Shown here: positions 9,542-19,463 of the stretch, one piece after another
Layout: the number at the start of each line of letters is the position of its first letter
How positions within the stretch are numbered: position 1 is the stretch's first letter
From: Segatella hominis
GTDB lineage: Bacteria; Bacteroidota; Bacteroidia; Bacteroidales; Bacteroidaceae
Length of the DNA stretch: 64,000 nt
Assembly (NCBI RefSeq): GCF_004535825.1
Contig: NZ_SGVY01000004.1
Span: 87,277 to 151,276 of the forward strand
Reading direction: 5' to 3'
Notes under the pieces: model-generated
Seen by the model: the letters and a program-made list of their open reading frames with translations, nothing else
Told to the model about the DNA's origin: nothing
The model's database searches: none
Program-made: the position numbers and the translations under genes

Positions 9542-10924
9542 TTATTTATTTTTTACTATCTGAGCGGTGAATGTTGCTTCTGCTACTACCTGATCGCCTA
9601 CGAACATGTAACCTTTCATGCTGCTAATGCCATGACGTACTGGAGCCAACAACTCAACACGGAAAAGCAATGTGTCGCCAGGAACTACCTTTTTTCGGAA
9701 CTTCACATCGTCAAGTTTCATAAAGTAAGTGCTCCAACGTTCTGGTTCTTCCAACTGGTTGAGTACAAGCAAGCCTCCACACTGTGCCATTGCTTCTACC
9801 TGGAGTACACCCGGCATTACTGGTTCTTCAGGGAAGTGACCTGTGAAGAATGGTTCGTTAGCAGTTACGTTTTTTACACCTACGATGCTGGTAGGACCCA
9901 TAGCGATTACCTTATCTACGAGCTGCATAGGGTAGCGGTGAGGCAAGAGCTGGCGGATACGGATGTTGTCCATGATTGGTTCCTCGTTAGGATCGTAGAT
10001 AGGAGCCTGGATTTCATGTTTGCGGATTTCCTTGCGCATCAGTCGCGCAAACTTATTATTGACGGTATGTCCTGGTCTGGTAGCGATAATGCGACCCTTG
10101 ATAGGTTTGCCAATGAGTGCCATATCACCGATGATATCGAGCAGTTTATGGCGTGTACATTCGTTTTCCCACTGCAATGGTTTGTGCTGGATATAGCCGA
10201 GTTTTGTAGCATCCATGCGAGCCACCTTGAGATGGTCAGCAAGCTGATCGAGCTGTTCCTGTTCTACCTGACGCTCGTAGATAACGATGGCATTGTCGAG
10301 GTCGCCACCCTTGATGAGGTTGGCTTGGAGCAAAGGCATGATGTCACGTACGAAAACAAAAGTACGTGCAGATGAAATCTCTTCAACGTATTTCTCCATT
10401 CTGTCGAGTGTAGCAAACTGGCTGTTGATGAACTTGCTTTCGAAAGAGCACATGGCAGTGATGCTGAATTCTTCATCTGGGAGGATGGTGATGACGGAAC
10501 CATTGTCGTCTTTCACTTCTATCTTGTGACGGATGATATAGAAATCTTTCTCTGCATTCTGTTCCTGAATTCCTACACTCTGAATTTTCTCTACGTAGGG
10601 TGCTGCAGAGCCATCGAGGATAGGAAACTCTGGTCCGTTGACCTGAATTAGACAGTTGTCAATGCCGAGTGCATAAAGTGCAGACATTCCGTGTTCTATT
10701 GTACTCACACGGATATCGCCTTTGCCAAGTACTGTACCACGCTGAGTTTCAACCACGTTCTCTGCCACAGCTTGAATAATAGGTTGACCTTCGAGGTCTA
10801 TGCGCTGTATCTTATAACCAGTGTTCTCCGGTGCAGGATTGAAGGTAACAGTGAGGCTCAAGCCAGTATGAAGTCCTTTTCCGCAGAGCGAGAAACTACC
10901 TTTAAGTGTTTTCTGTTTTGACAT
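9542..10924 (-). CDS. lpxC-fabZ: Bifunctional UDP-3-O-acyl-GlcNAc deacetylase / 3-hydroxyacyl-ACP dehydratase
   Basis: Two enzymes fused in one chain of 460 residues, a known Bacteroidota arrangement. Residues about 1-305 are LpxC, the zinc deacetylase committing to lipid A, with the zinc-ligand regions STIEHGMSAL and HKLLDIIGD. Residues about 315-460 are FabZ, with LLPHRYPMQLVD and the active-site segment FTGHFPEEPVMPGV, which dehydrates 3-hydroxyacyl-ACP. The fusion couples the two users of 3-hydroxyacyl-ACP. A heptamer repeat array lies immediately before the start codon. Confidence 0.96.
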   Translation of the reverse strand: MSKQKTLKGSFSLCGKGLHTGLSLTVTFNPAPENTGYKIQRIDLEGQPIIQAVAENVVETQRGTVLGKGDIRVSTIEHGMSALYALGIDNCLIQVNGPEFPILDGSAAPYVEKIQSVGIQEQNAEKDFYIIRHKIEVKDDNGSVITILPDEEFSITAMCSFESKFINSQFATLDRMEKYVEEISSARTFVFVRDIMPLLQANLIKGGDLDNAIVIYERQVEQEQLDQLADHLKVARMDATKLGYIQHKPLQWENECTRHKLLDIIGDMALIGKPIKGRIIATRPGHTVNNKFARLMRKEIRKHEIQAPIYDPNEEPIMDNIRIRQLLPHRYPMQLVDKVIAMGPTSIVGVKNVTANEPFFTGHFPEEPVMPGVLQVEAMAQCGGLLVLNQLEEPERWSTYFMKLDDVKFRKKVVPGDTLLFRVELLAPVRHGISSMKGYMFVGDQVVAEATFTAQIVKNK

Positions 10925-10941
10925 AACGATGTATTTTAATG

Positions 10942-10969
10942 TTAAGTGTTAAGTGTTAAATGTTAAGTG
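10942..10969 (-). repeat. Heptamer repeat array before lpxC-fabZ
   Basis: Four exact-length units (TTAAGTG, TTAAGTG, TTAAATG, TTAAGTG on the plus strand) lie 17 bases upstream of the start codon. In coding orientation the units read ACTTAAC/ATTTAAC, as before eda. A complementary stretch at 10994-11013 could fold back on it. Confidence 0.85.
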
Positions 10970-11023
10970 TTAACTTGTTGGTGGCATTCGCTCATTTAAC
11001 ACTTTACATTTAACTTTGAAAAA

Positions 11024-12055
11024 TTACTTTTTCTTTAGTTCTTCAATCTGCTTCTTCAGGTCGTTCAGTTCCTTATACATTTCCGGCAAGCGACGGAAGA
11101 TGGCCTGAGACTTGAAGTAAGCACGCTGCTCCATAGGAGGAGTACCGATGAGTTGCTGACCGCTCTTGAGACTGCCAGGCACACCGCTCTGAGCTCCGAG
11201 GAAAACCTTGTCGCCGATGGTGATATGACCTGCAATACCTACCTGACCGCCAAACATACACCACTGACCAACCTTGGTACTGCCTGCAATACCTACCTGT
11301 GAGGACATCACGGTATTTGCACCGATATCGGTATTGTGGGCTATCTGTACGAGATTGTCGAGCTTCACCCCCTTACGAACGTAGGTAGAACCCATTGTAG
11401 AACGGTCGATACAGGTATTGGCGCCGATTTCTACATTGTCCTCGATGGTAACGATACCGATTTGTGGAATTTTGTCGTAGCCTTCAGGACCCGGAGCGAA
11501 ACCGAAACCATCAGAGCCAACTACACTACCAGCATGAAGTGTTACATTATCGCCCAATTTGCATCCGTGATATACGGTTACGTTAGGGTAGATGAGCGCA
11601 TTTTTGCCCACTTTCACACCCTCACCGATATATGCGTTAGGATAAATTTGGCTTCCTTCACCCACTTCTGCGCCATCACTGATGTATGCGAAAGCACCTA
11701 CGTAAACGTCGTCAGCCACTTTAGCCTTTGGAGAAACGAAAGCTAATGGATCAATGCCAGTTTTCTTAGGCTTCATAGAATCATACATCTGGAGCAGTTT
11801 TGCTACGCATTCGTATGCATTCTTTACGCGGATCAGCGTAGCGCTGACAGGCTTTTCCAGTTCCACGCTTTCGTCAATGAGGACGATGCTTGACTTAGTG
11901 TCGTACACGTAGTGAGTATATTTCGGGTTAGAAAGGAACGAGATAGCACCTTCCTTACCTTCTTCAATTTTAGCGAAGGTGTTCACGGTTGCGTTCTCAT
12001 CACCTTCTACCTTGCCCTGAACAAACTGGGCAATCTGTTGAGCGGTAAATTCCAT
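11024..12055 (-). CDS. lpxD: UDP-3-O-acylglucosamine N-acyltransferase
   Basis: Third committed enzyme of lipid A synthesis; it adds the N-linked 3-hydroxyacyl chain. It has an N-terminal uridine-binding domain (about residues 1-100) and a hexapeptide-repeat beta-helix containing GSDGFGFAP and the catalytic-histidine region [15 protein letters not shown]-terminal helix is rich in Lys/Glu. It has 343 residues, normal for the family. It leads the lpxD, lpxC-fabZ, lpxA, miaA gene order common in this phylum. Confidence 0.95.
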   Translation of the reverse strand: MEFTAQQIAQFVQGKVEGDENATVNTFAKIEEGKEGAISFLSNPKYTHYVYDTKSSIVLIDESVELEKPVSATLIRVKNAYECVAKLLQMYDSMKPKKTGIDPLAFVSPKAKVADDVYVGAFAYISDGAEVGEGSQIYPNAYIGEGVKVGKNALIYPNVTVYHGCKLGDNVTLHAGSVVGSDGFGFAPGPEGYDKIPQIGIVTIEDNVEIGANTCIDRSTMGSTYVRKGVKLDNLVQIAHNTDIGANTVMSSQVGIAGSTKVGQWCMFGGQVGIAGHITIGDKVFLGAQSGVPGSLKSGQQLIGTPPMEQRAYFKSQAIFRRLPEMYKELNDLKKQIEELKKK

Positions 12056-12126
12056 ATTTATCTATTCTTTTGATTTTAAGCCAGCTTTAACCTGCCGGCT
12101 GGTTTGCTTTGCTTTATTATTTGGTG

Positions 12127-12134
12127 CAAATATA
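12127..12134 (-). promoter_or_regulatory. Candidate -7 box upstream of lpxD
   Basis: TATATTTG on the minus strand fits TAnnTTTG. No good TTTG lies at the expected upstream distance. It is about 72 bases from the lpxD start. Confidence 0.4.
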
Positions 12135-12202
12135 GTAAAAAAGTTTCGAATTCTTGTAATTATCTTGTAATATTTCGCTTTTTTCCCAAACAAACCTCTA
12201 TT

Positions 12203-12247
12203 TTTTAGGCGCAAAGCCTCATTCTTGATGAAACAATGCGCCTAAAA
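12203..12247. other. Inverted repeat downstream of pyrF
   Basis: Perfect 11-base arms, TTTTAGGCGCA and TGCGCCTAAAA, surround a 23-base loop. The flanks are A-rich on the 3' side in both directions, so it is not a textbook terminator, although it sits between pyrF and lpxD where one would be expected. Confidence 0.6.
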
Positions 12248-12309
12248 GATACTTTTTATCTTTTTATAGAGTCTGACCGTTACTCTTTTAGAGTTTAGCC
12301 AATTCTACT

Positions 12310-13152
12310 TTAGATTTTAGCCAATTCTGCAGCCATTTGCTCCTGGAGTTCCTTCGCCTTCTGACCAGCTACTTCGGCGAAGTCCTCACCATTGCTGGCA
12401 TAGATGATACCGCGAGAAGAGTTGACGAGCAGACCGCAGTCCTTAATCATGCCATATTTGCAAACTTCCTGCAGGCTTCCACCCTGTGCACCTACACCTG
12501 GTACGAGAAGGAAGTGGTTAGGAGCTACCTTGCGGATGTCCTCAAACATGCTGCCTTGAGTAGCACCTACTACATACATCATGTTTTCTTCGTTGCCCCA
12601 TTCCTGACTCTTTTTCAGTACTTTCTCGAAAAGTCTTTCGCCTTCCTTATCCTCTGTGAGCTGGAAGTCGTGGCTTCCCTTGTTGCTAGTAAGAGCCAAC
12701 AGAATTACCCATTTGCCCTCATACTCTAAGAATGGTTTCACTGAATCCTCGCCCATGTAAGGAGCCACGGTGAGAGAGTCAAGATCATACTCCTTGAAGA
12801 AAGTCTGTGCATACATCTTGGATGTATTACCGATATCGCCACGCTTAGCATCTGCGATGATGAAGTGGTTAGGGTAGTACTTCTTGAGATACTTCACGGT
12901 GTTCTCGAAGGCAATCATGCCATATACACCACAGCTCTCATAGAAAGCGAGGTTTGGCTTGTAGGCTACGCAGTAAGGAGCTGTTGCATCGATGATAGCC
13001 TTGTTGAATTTGAAAATCATACTAGCTTCTGCACCCTGAATCTCTTCACTTTCAGTAATGCATACTGGCAATTTGTCGATATCTGTGTCAAGACCTACGC
13101 AAAGAAAAGTTTTCTTTGCGAAGATCTGCTCTACTAGTTCTTTTCTATTCAT
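12310..13152 (-). CDS. pyrF: Orotidine 5'-phosphate decarboxylase
   Basis: Last step of UMP synthesis: decarboxylation of OMP. The catalytic Lys-Asp array is visible as [10 protein letters not shown], and the phosphate-binding region includes VGATQG and VPGVGAQGG. At 280 residues it belongs to the longer form of the family, as expected in Bacteroidota. It begins 14 bases after prfA stops, so it is in an operon with prfA and probably purM. Confidence 0.94.
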   Translation of the reverse strand: MNRKELVEQIFAKKTFLCVGLDTDIDKLPVCITESEEIQGAEASMIFKFNKAIIDATAPYCVAYKPNLAFYESCGVYGMIAFENTVKYLKKYYPNHFIIADAKRGDIGNTSKMYAQTFFKEYDLDSLTVAPYMGEDSVKPFLEYEGKWVILLALTSNKGSHDFQLTEDKEGERLFEKVLKKSQEWGNEENMMYVVGATQGSMFEDIRKVAPNHFLLVPGVGAQGGSLQEVCKYGMIKDCGLLVNSSRGIIYASNGEDFAEVAGQKAKELQEQMAAELAKI

Positions 13153-13166
13153 ATTCTTTGTGATTT

Positions 13167-14276
13167 TTATAGTTCGGTTTCTTTCAATTTTTCTGCGTTT
13201 TCAGCCACGGTCAGCGCATCGATCATGTCCTGGATGTTTCCTCCGAGGAAACCATTCAAGTCGTGAGTAGTGTATCCGATACGGTGGTCGGTTACGCGTC
13301 CCTGAGGGAAGTTGTATGTACGGATTTTCGCACTGCGGTCACCTGTAGAGACGAGGCTCTTACGGCGGCTTGCGATATCATCTACATACTTCTGATGCTC
13401 GCGGTCGTGGATGAATGTGTATAGTCGGCTCAAAGCGCGCTCCTTGTTCTTAGGCTGGTCGCGGGTCTCTGTACATTCGATGAGGATTTCCTCCACTTCG
13501 CCTGTATTTGGGTTCTTCCAAGGATAGCGGAGGCGGACACCAGATTCCACCTTGTTGACGTTCTGACCGCCCGCACCTGAGCTTCGGAAAGTATCCCACT
13601 TGATGTCGCCCTCGTTGATGTTTACCTCAAATTTGTCTGCTTCTGGCAGAACGGCTACTGTGGCTGCTGATGTGTGCATACGTCCTTGAGTCTCGGTAGC
13701 AGGCACGCGCTGAACGCGGTGAACGCCAGATTCATATTTCAGCGTACCGTAAACATCTGTTCCGCTTACGGCAAAGTCGATTTCCTTATATCCACCAACG
13801 GCGCCCTCAGAGACTGAAGTTACACTCACGGTCCATCCCTTAGACTCGCAGTATTTCTTGTACATACTGAAGAGGTCTCCTGCGAAGAGAGCAGCCTCGT
13901 CGCCACCTGCACCACCACGGATTTCCATCTGCACGTTCTTGGCATCTTCTGGATCCTTTGGTACAAGTGCTATCTTGATTTCCTCTTCGAGTTTTGGCTG
14001 CAGAGCTTCATTTTCGTTCAACTCCTCTCGTGCCATTTCTTTCATTTCCGGGTCACTCTCGTTGGCGAGAATGTCCTTGGCTTCTTTGATGGAGTTGAGG
14101 CAGTTGATGTATCGCTTACGAGCGTCCATGATGTCGCCGAGGTCTTTCCATTCCTTGGTCAACTTTACGTATCTGCTCTGGTCTGCGATGACATCCGGGT
14201 CGGTGATGAGGGTGCTAACTTCCTCGTATCGGCTCTCTAAGCCTTCCAGTTTCTGTAATATATTGTTATTATCCAT
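13167..14276 (-). CDS. prfA: Peptide chain release factor 1
   Basis: Terminates translation at UAA and UAG. The GGQ hydrolysis motif lies in [11 protein letters not shown] and the codon-reading tripeptide region includes [10 protein letters not shown], where PAT marks RF1 rather than RF2. It has 369 residues, full length. It lies between purM and pyrF with 33- and 14-base gaps. Confidence 0.96.
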   Translation of the reverse strand: MDNNNILQKLEGLESRYEEVSTLITDPDVIADQSRYVKLTKEWKDLGDIMDARKRYINCLNSIKEAKDILANESDPEMKEMAREELNENEALQPKLEEEIKIALVPKDPEDAKNVQMEIRGGAGGDEAALFAGDLFSMYKKYCESKGWTVSVTSVSEGAVGGYKEIDFAVSGTDVYGTLKYESGVHRVQRVPATETQGRMHTSAATVAVLPEADKFEVNINEGDIKWDTFRSSGAGGQNVNKVESGVRLRYPWKNPNTGEVEEILIECTETRDQPKNKERALSRLYTFIHDREHQKYVDDIASRRKSLVSTGDRSAKIRTYNFPQGRVTDHRIGYTTHDLNGFLGGNIQDMIDALTVAENAEKLKETEL

Positions 14277-14309
14277 TTTATGATGATTATTATTCGAATG
14301 TTCTATTGA

Positions 14310-15476
14310 TTAATATTCGAATGTTCCAAATTCGCTCTTGATGGTGAGGCTGCGCTTGCCTTCCTCGATGTGACCTACGATCTGTGCATCGATATTGGAG
14401 CTCTTGCTGATGGCGATGACCTTTTCTGCAATCTCTGGGCGTACATAGATTTCCATGCGATGACCCATGTTGAATACCTGGTACATCTCCTTCCAGTCGG
14501 TGCCAGAACAGTCGTGGATAGCCTTGAAGAGTGGTGGTACTGGGAACATGTTGTCCTTCACTACCTTGCAGTCTTCTCCTACGAAGTGGAGCACCTTGGT
14601 CTGTGCACCACCTGTACAGTGTACCATACCGTGGATTTCTGGGCGCAGTTCGTCGAGCAATTTCTTGATGACTGGTGCGTAGGTGCGGGTTGGTGAGAGC
14701 ACAAGTTCGCCTGCATTGATAGTTGCGCCTTCCACCTCGTCGGTTAATTTGTATTTGCCGCTATAAACCAATTCGCTTGGTACTGCATGATCGAAACTTT
14801 CTGGGTATTTCTCAGCGAGATACTTGGCGAAAACATCGTGGCGAGCAGAGGTGAGTCCGTTGCTGCCCATACCGCCGTTGTACTTTTTCTCGTATGTAGC
14901 CTGACCTGTAGAGGAAAGACCTACGATAACGTCGCCCGGACGGATGTTGGCATTGTTGATGACATCGCTGCGTTTCATTCGGCAGGTTACGGTAGAATCT
15001 ACGATGATGGTACGTACGAGGTCGCCTACGTCAGCAGTTTCGCCACCTGTAGGGTAGATGCCGATACCCATTTCTCTCATTTCGTGGAGGAGTTCATCAG
15101 TACCATTGATGATGGCAGAGATGACGTCTCCAGGAACGAGCATCTTGTTTCTACCGATGGTAGATGAAACGAGGATGTTATCTACAGCACCTACGCAAAG
15201 CAAGTCGTCTGTATTCATTACGACTGCATCCTGTGCGATACCTTTCCATACGGAGAGGTCACCCGTTTCTTTCCAGTACATGTATGCCAAGCTTGATTTT
15301 GTTCCAGCACCGTCGGCATGCATGATGTTGCAGTACTCAGGGTCGCCGCCCAGAATATCAGGTATAATCTTGCAGAAAGCCTGTGGGAAAATACCCTTGT
15401 CGATGTTCTTAATGGCGTTGTGTACGTCTTCTTTAGCTGCGCTCACTCCGCGCATCATATAGCGATTGTTGCTCAT
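14310..15476 (-). CDS. purM: Phosphoribosylformylglycinamidine cyclo-ligase (AIR synthase)
   Basis: Purine synthesis: ATP-dependent ring closure of FGAM to aminoimidazole ribonucleotide. The N-terminal half carries the family ATP/substrate motifs HADGAGTKSSLAY and MNTDDLLCVGA. The C-terminal half carries GMVHCTGGAQTK and FNMGHRMEIYV. At 388 residues it is slightly longer than the E. coli enzyme and matches the Bacteroidota form. Next in the operon are prfA and pyrF. Confidence 0.93.
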   Translation of the reverse strand: MSNNRYMMRGVSAAKEDVHNAIKNIDKGIFPQAFCKIIPDILGGDPEYCNIMHADGAGTKSSLAYMYWKETGDLSVWKGIAQDAVVMNTDDLLCVGAVDNILVSSTIGRNKMLVPGDVISAIINGTDELLHEMREMGIGIYPTGGETADVGDLVRTIIVDSTVTCRMKRSDVINNANIRPGDVIVGLSSTGQATYEKKYNGGMGSNGLTSARHDVFAKYLAEKYPESFDHAVPSELVYSGKYKLTDEVEGATINAGELVLSPTRTYAPVIKKLLDELRPEIHGMVHCTGGAQTKVLHFVGEDCKVVKDNMFPVPPLFKAIHDCSGTDWKEMYQVFNMGHRMEIYVRPEIAEKVIAISKSSNIDAQIVGHIEEGKRSLTIKSEFGTFEY

Positions 15477-15539
15477 TTTTCTATTTTTTATCGTTTTAAC
15501 TTAAAGTCTTTTCTCCTTTACATTATTATATATTATATA

Positions 15540-15703
15540 ATCTGAAAAGTTTTCATCGGAAAGTCTTTTCATCTGATGATTTCCTTCTTCAGAATAATCC
15601 TTCATCTGAAATTCTTTTCCTTTGATGTTTTCTTTCTTCTGAAAAAATATTCTTCTGAAAGTCTTCTCATCTGTTAGAGAATCTTTCTTCAGAAAAATCT
15701 TTT
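15540..15703 (-). repeat. Degenerate ~16-bp tandem repeat array between aroE and purM
   Basis: On the minus strand about nine units run in tandem with spacings of 15-17 bases. Examples are TCAGATGAAAAGACTT, TCAGATGAAGGATTAT, TCTGAAGAAGGAAATCA and TCAGAAGAATATTTTT. The consensus is near TCAGATGAAAAGACTT. A 78-residue reading frame over it is Lys/Glu/Phe-rich because of the repeat and is not taken as a gene. Confidence 0.75.
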
Positions 15704-16456
15704 TTACAGTTGCTCTTTCCCTTCCCAGAAATCCCAAGATGCGAAGGCTTGCAGGAGTAACATTTCCAGTCCGTTCTTTACGGTGGCTCCCTGCTCTTTG
15801 CCCTTCTTCATGAAGAGGGTTTCATCGGGGTTGTAGATCAAATCATATAATAAGGTATGGCTGTCCATGGCCTCGTATGGCAGTGGTGGACACTCATCTA
15901 CGTGAGGGTACATTCCCACAGGAGTACAGTTGACAATCACGTTGTATTCTTTGATGATTTCAGGTGTAATCTTGTCATACTGCAGAGTGCCAGGACGCTC
16001 GTATCGGCTCACGAAGACGGTTTCCAGTCCGAGCGACTTCAGTCCATAGCAGATGGCCTTGGATGCACCACCCGTACCGAGAATAAGGGCTTTCTTGTGG
16101 AAAGACTCGATAAACGGTTCTATGCTCTGGGTGAAGCCTATCACATCACTGTTGTAGCCTCTGAGCACCATTTCGTCGCCTTTGTGGGTAACTCTTACCA
16201 CGTTTACAGCACCGATAGCATTTGCCTCGGGACTTACGTAGTCCAGATAGCTGATAACCTTTTCCTTGTAAGGGATGGTCACATTGAATCCTTTTAATTC
16301 AGGATTGGAGTCGAGCACTTCTGCCAGGTCTTCGATGGTAGGTATCTCGAAGTTGATGTAGGTAGCGTCGATACCCTCGTTCTCGAATTTCTCGTTGAAG
16401 TAATTCTTTGAGAATGAATGCCCCAGAGGGTAACCTATGAGTCCATACTTGTCCAT
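15704..16456 (-). CDS. aroE: Shikimate dehydrogenase
   Basis: Reduces 3-dehydroshikimate with NADPH in the aromatic amino acid pathway. The shikimate-binding N-terminus reads GYPLGHSFSKNYFN, with the catalytic lysine in NVTIPYKEKV. The nucleotide-binding loop is LGTGGASKA, and NCTPVGMYP and NGLEMLLLQA follow. I start at 16456 (MDKYGLIGYPLG), giving 250 residues, instead of an upstream ATG that would overlap menG by 65 bases. Confidence 0.94.
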   Translation of the reverse strand: MDKYGLIGYPLGHSFSKNYFNEKFENEGIDATYINFEIPTIEDLAEVLDSNPELKGFNVTIPYKEKVISYLDYVSPEANAIGAVNVVRVTHKGDEMVLRGYNSDVIGFTQSIEPFIESFHKKALILGTGGASKAICYGLKSLGLETVFVSRYERPGTLQYDKITPEIIKEYNVIVNCTPVGMYPHVDECPPLPYEAMDSHTLLYDLIYNPDETLFMKKGKEQGATVKNGLEMLLLQAFASWDFWEGKEQL

Positions 16457-16475
16457 ACTGATTATTTTTTTGTTT

Positions 16476-17210
16476 TTATTTTGTTGCGAAATACATCGTA
16501 CAGATGCCGAAGGTGAGTCGCTTGAATTCAGCTTTCTCAAATCCTGCTTTCTTTAGCACCTCCATCATCGTTTCTCCCTGTGGGAAGGCTTCGATGGTGG
16601 CCGTCAGATAGCTGTAGGCACTCTGGTCTTTAGAAATCAGCTTACCGTATATCGGCAATACCGTGTGGGAGTAGATGCGGAATAGCTGCTTCATCGGGAA
16701 TTTCACGGGATGTGTGAGTTCTACGATACTCAGATGTCCGCCCTTCTTCAATACTCGGCACATTTCCTTGAGACCCTGGTCGAGGTTCTGGAAGTTTCGT
16801 ATGCCGAATGCTGCCGTCACTGCATCGAAGGTTTCATCAGGGAAGGAGAGGTGCAGACAGTCTTCTTTCTTGAAACTGATGATGTCTTGCAGATTTTCCT
16901 TTTCTACTTTCTTTCTTCCGATTTCCATCATGCCCTCGGATATGTCTGCTCCGATGAGCTGTTGGGGATGCAGTGTTTTTGCCGCCAGGATAGCGAAGTC
17001 GCCCGTACCGGTGGCGATGTCGAGCATCTTTTCAGGGTGGTGGCGCTGCAGCAGTCCGATGGCTTTGCGACGCCACCCCTTGTCGATATCCCATGAGAGG
17101 TGATGATTGAGGGTGTCGTAGGTAGGAGCGATGTTATCGAACATTTCTTCCACCAGCTTGCCCTTGTCTCCTTCGCCTTCATAGGGCTTAATTTGTTCTT
17201 GCTTGTACAT
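16476..17210 (-). CDS. menG: Demethylmenaquinone methyltransferase
   Basis: SAM-dependent C-methylation of demethylmenaquinone, the last step of menaquinone synthesis. Family motifs are visible: [16 protein letters not shown] near residue 25, the SAM loop [11 protein letters not shown], and [16 protein letters not shown]. It has 244 residues. The family is annotated UbiE/MenG. Ubiquinone synthesis is not expected in this phylum, so menG is the better name. It lies 19 bases upstream of aroE. Confidence 0.92.
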   Translation of the reverse strand: MYKQEQIKPYEGEGDKGKLVEEMFDNIAPTYDTLNHHLSWDIDKGWRRKAIGLLQRHHPEKMLDIATGTGDFAILAAKTLHPQQLIGADISEGMMEIGRKKVEKENLQDIISFKKEDCLHLSFPDETFDAVTAAFGIRNFQNLDQGLKEMCRVLKKGGHLSIVELTHPVKFPMKQLFRIYSHTVLPIYGKLISKDQSAYSYLTATIEAFPQGETMMEVLKKAGFEKAEFKRLTFGICTMYFATK

Positions 17211-17278
17211 TAATATATATAGTACTCTTTTCAGGGAAAAACTAACTCCTCTGCGGAATAATTATTTCCCAGGAATGA

Positions 17279-18229
17279 TTACTTTCTTGCTGCAAGCCAT
17301 TTGCTTACGTTCTTCTCGATGCGGGCAGCGATATCGCCTTCCTCGGTTGCCTTGTCAAACTTCTCGCCTGTAATGTGCTCGTAGAGTTCGATGTAGCGGT
17401 CTGATACGCTCTCTGCATACTCATCGGTAATCTCAGGCATGGTCTGTCCTGGCTCGTTCATGAAGTTGTGCTCGATGAGCCACTGGCGTACGAACTCCTT
17501 AGAGAGCTGGCGCTGTGGTTCGCCCTTTTCGAACTTCTCCTCGTAGCCATCAGCATAGAAGTAGCGGCTTGAGTCTGGAGTGTGGATTTCGTCGATGAGG
17601 TAAACCTTGCCATCGCGCTTGCCGAATTCATATTTTGTATCTACGAGGATGAGTCCCTGCTTGGCAGCAATCTCCTGTCCGCGAGCGAAGATGCGACGGG
17701 TGTAGTCTTCCATCACTGCATAGTCTTCAGCACTAACAATGCCCTGGGCGATGATTTCTTCCTTAGAGATGTTCATGTCGTGACCTTCGTCAGCCTTTGT
17801 GGTAGGAGTGATGATTGGTTCTGGGAAACGCTGGTTCTCGCGCATACCCTCAGGGAGTTTCACGCCACAGATTTCGCGGCAACCCTTCTGGTATTCTCTC
17901 CATGCGCTACCTGTGAGGATAGAACGGATGATCATCTCTACACGGAAACCTTCGCACTTCAGACCAACGGTGACCATTGGGTCTGGTGTAGCCAACTTCC
18001 AGTTAGGACAGATGTCTGTCGTCGTATCCAGGAACTTCGCAGCTATCTGGTTGAGTACCTGTCCCTTGAATGGGATGCCTTTTGGCAGCACAACGTCGAA
18101 CGCTGAGATTCTGTCGGTAGCGACCATCACGAGGATGTCGTCGTTAATGTCATACACATCACGTACTTTACCGTGGTAAACACTCTTCTGTCCATTGAAA
18201 TGGAAATCTGTCTTTGTTAATGCTTTCAT
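17279..18229 (-). CDS. purC: SAICAR synthetase
   Basis: Purine synthesis: ligates aspartate to CAIR with ATP. The protein begins near GKVRDVYD, the ATP-binding start of the family, and carries [10 protein letters not shown], the SxxEYxxG-type region represented by [11 protein letters not shown], and LVDTKYEFG with [12 protein letters not shown]. At 316 residues it is of the longer type found in Bacteroidota. A heptamer repeat lies just before the start codon. Confidence 0.94.
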   Translation of the reverse strand: MKALTKTDFHFNGQKSVYHGKVRDVYDINDDILVMVATDRISAFDVVLPKGIPFKGQVLNQIAAKFLDTTTDICPNWKLATPDPMVTVGLKCEGFRVEMIIRSILTGSAWREYQKGCREICGVKLPEGMRENQRFPEPIITPTTKADEGHDMNISKEEIIAQGIVSAEDYAVMEDYTRRIFARGQEIAAKQGLILVDTKYEFGKRDGKVYLIDEIHTPDSSRYFYADGYEEKFEKGEPQRQLSKEFVRQWLIEHNFMNEPGQTMPEITDEYAESVSDRYIELYEHITGEKFDKATEEGDIAARIEKNVSKWLAARK

Positions 18230-18235
18230 TTTTAT

Positions 18236-18263
18236 TTTGAACTTTGAATTTTGAACTTCGAAC
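18236..18263 (-). repeat. Heptamer repeat array before purC
   Basis: Four 7-base units in tandem on the plus strand: TTTGAAC, TTTGAAT, TTTGAAC, TTCGAAC. They end six bases from the purC ATG. Same period and position as the arrays before lpxC-fabZ and eda, with a different unit. Confidence 0.85.
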
Positions 18264-18325
18264 TTTCCGTCGCCTTTCCTTATCTCTTTGTAGAGGGGTT
18301 GCTTCCTTCAGTTCCTTATTCTAAA

Positions 18326-19315
18326 TTATTTTGAATTTTCTGTCTTTTCTGCTTTCATAGCTTCCCGGGCTTCTGCTCTTTCCTTGTCGTATTTGTCGTA
18401 TGCATTTACGATGCGGGTTACGAGCTTATGTCTTACGATATCTTTCTGTCCGAGGTTGACCACTCCGATACCTTCCACACCTTCGAGTATCTTGAGAGCC
18501 TCTTTCAGTCCGCTTCGCTGTTCTCTTGGCAGGTCTATCTGCGTGAGGTCTCCCGTGATTACCATTTTGGTGTTCATACCCATACGTGTTAGGAACATTC
18601 TGATTTGCTGGGAGGTGGTGTTCTGAGCTTCATCGAGGATGACTACAGCGTCGCTCAGTGTGCGTCCGCGCATGAAGGCAAGTGGAGCTATCTGTATGAT
18701 ATGCTTTTCCATCATGTCCTGCAGTTTTACGGCAGGTATCATGTCTTCTAAGGCGTCATAGAGCGGTTGCAGATAAGGGTCTATTTTGTCTTTCATGTCG
18801 CCCGGTAGGAATCCGAGTTTTTCGCCTGCTTCTACGGCAGGGCGCGAGAGGATGATTTTCTTGGCTGTTTTTTCCTTGAGAGCTTTTACTGCAAGTGCGA
18901 TGCTGAGGTAGGTCTTACCTGTTCCTGCAGGACCTACGGCAAACACCATGTCGTTTTTCTCGTATGCATCAATAAGCTTTTGTTGGTTGGTGCTCCGGCT
19001 CTTGATAGGCTTTCCGCTGATGCTATATACCAGTACATCCTTAGCTGAATCGGCCTTGGTCTGCTTGCCTTTCACAATGTCAAGGATATCCTCTTCGTTG
19101 AGCATGTTGTATTTCGCCAAATGCTTGCGCATCTGCTCTATTTCTTCTTCCGCTTTCGCCATTTCCTCCTCGTCGCCGAGCACACGAAGTACATTGTCGC
19201 GTGCAACGATACGCAACTTCGGGTACAGTGATTTAATCATCTGCAGGTGACTGTTGTTCACTCCGTAGAACATCACTGGGTCAACGTCTTCGAGTACAAT
19301 ATGTTTCTCTATCAA
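18326..19315 (-). CDS. phoH: PhoH family ATPase
   Basis: P-loop protein with an N-terminal RNA-binding-like region (about residues 1-100). Walker A is GPAGTGKTYLS and Walker B is VVILDEAQNTT, and the family signature FLTRMGMNTKMVITGD follows. At 329 residues it matches the PhoH/YbeZ subgroup, which is linked to RNA metabolism alongside YbeY. It has its own strong promoter and is divergent from the DUF5715 gene. Confidence 0.9.
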   Translation of the reverse strand: MIEKHIVLEDVDPVMFYGVNNSHLQMIKSLYPKLRIVARDNVLRVLGDEEEMAKAEEEIEQMRKHLAKYNMLNEEDILDIVKGKQTKADSAKDVLVYSISGKPIKSRSTNQQKLIDAYEKNDMVFAVGPAGTGKTYLSIALAVKALKEKTAKKIILSRPAVEAGEKLGFLPGDMKDKIDPYLQPLYDALEDMIPAVKLQDMMEKHIIQIAPLAFMRGRTLSDAVVILDEAQNTTSQQIRMFLTRMGMNTKMVITGDLTQIDLPREQRSGLKEALKILEGVEGIGVVNLGQKDIVRHKLVTRIVNAYDKYDKERAEAREAMKAEKTENSK

Positions 19316-19362
19316 AACTCTAAAAATAATATAGTTTAAACTTATATGATATTAATACGCTG

Positions 19363-19394
19363 CAAAATTACTATTTTTCCTTGAAATGAGCAAA
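19363..19394 (-). promoter_or_regulatory. Promoter of phoH
   Basis: On the minus strand TTTG, a 20-base spacer, then TAATTTTG: a full match to the Bacteroidota consensus TTTG-N19/20-TAnnTTTG. It is divergent from, and 38 bases away from, the promoter of the DUF5715 gene. Confidence 0.65.
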
Positions 19395-19432
19395 ATTTCT
19401 GATATGTTTTGTTTAAAAAGACTTTAAAAAGT

Positions 19433-19463
19433 TTTGCATTTTCGTTTTTTTACCGTACTTTTG
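19433..19463 (+). promoter_or_regulatory. Promoter of the DUF5715 gene
   Basis: TTTG, exactly 19 bases, then TACTTTTG: a full match to the Bacteroidota promoter consensus. It predicts a start near 19470 and a leader of about 175 bases, which holds a repeated GGGATTCTTTC segment (19510 and 19568) and a short CTTTCC/GGAAAG hairpin. Confidence 0.7.

Noticed and set aside
9518-10375. 285-codon frame opposite lpxC-fabZ
   Set aside because: Antisense shadow; Phe/Tyr/His-rich and without start signals, while the opposite strand codes a known enzyme.
15501-15737. 78-codon frame between aroE and purM
   Set aside because: Made almost wholly of the 16-bp repeat array and overlaps the aroE end; Lys/Glu/Phe pattern follows from the repeat.
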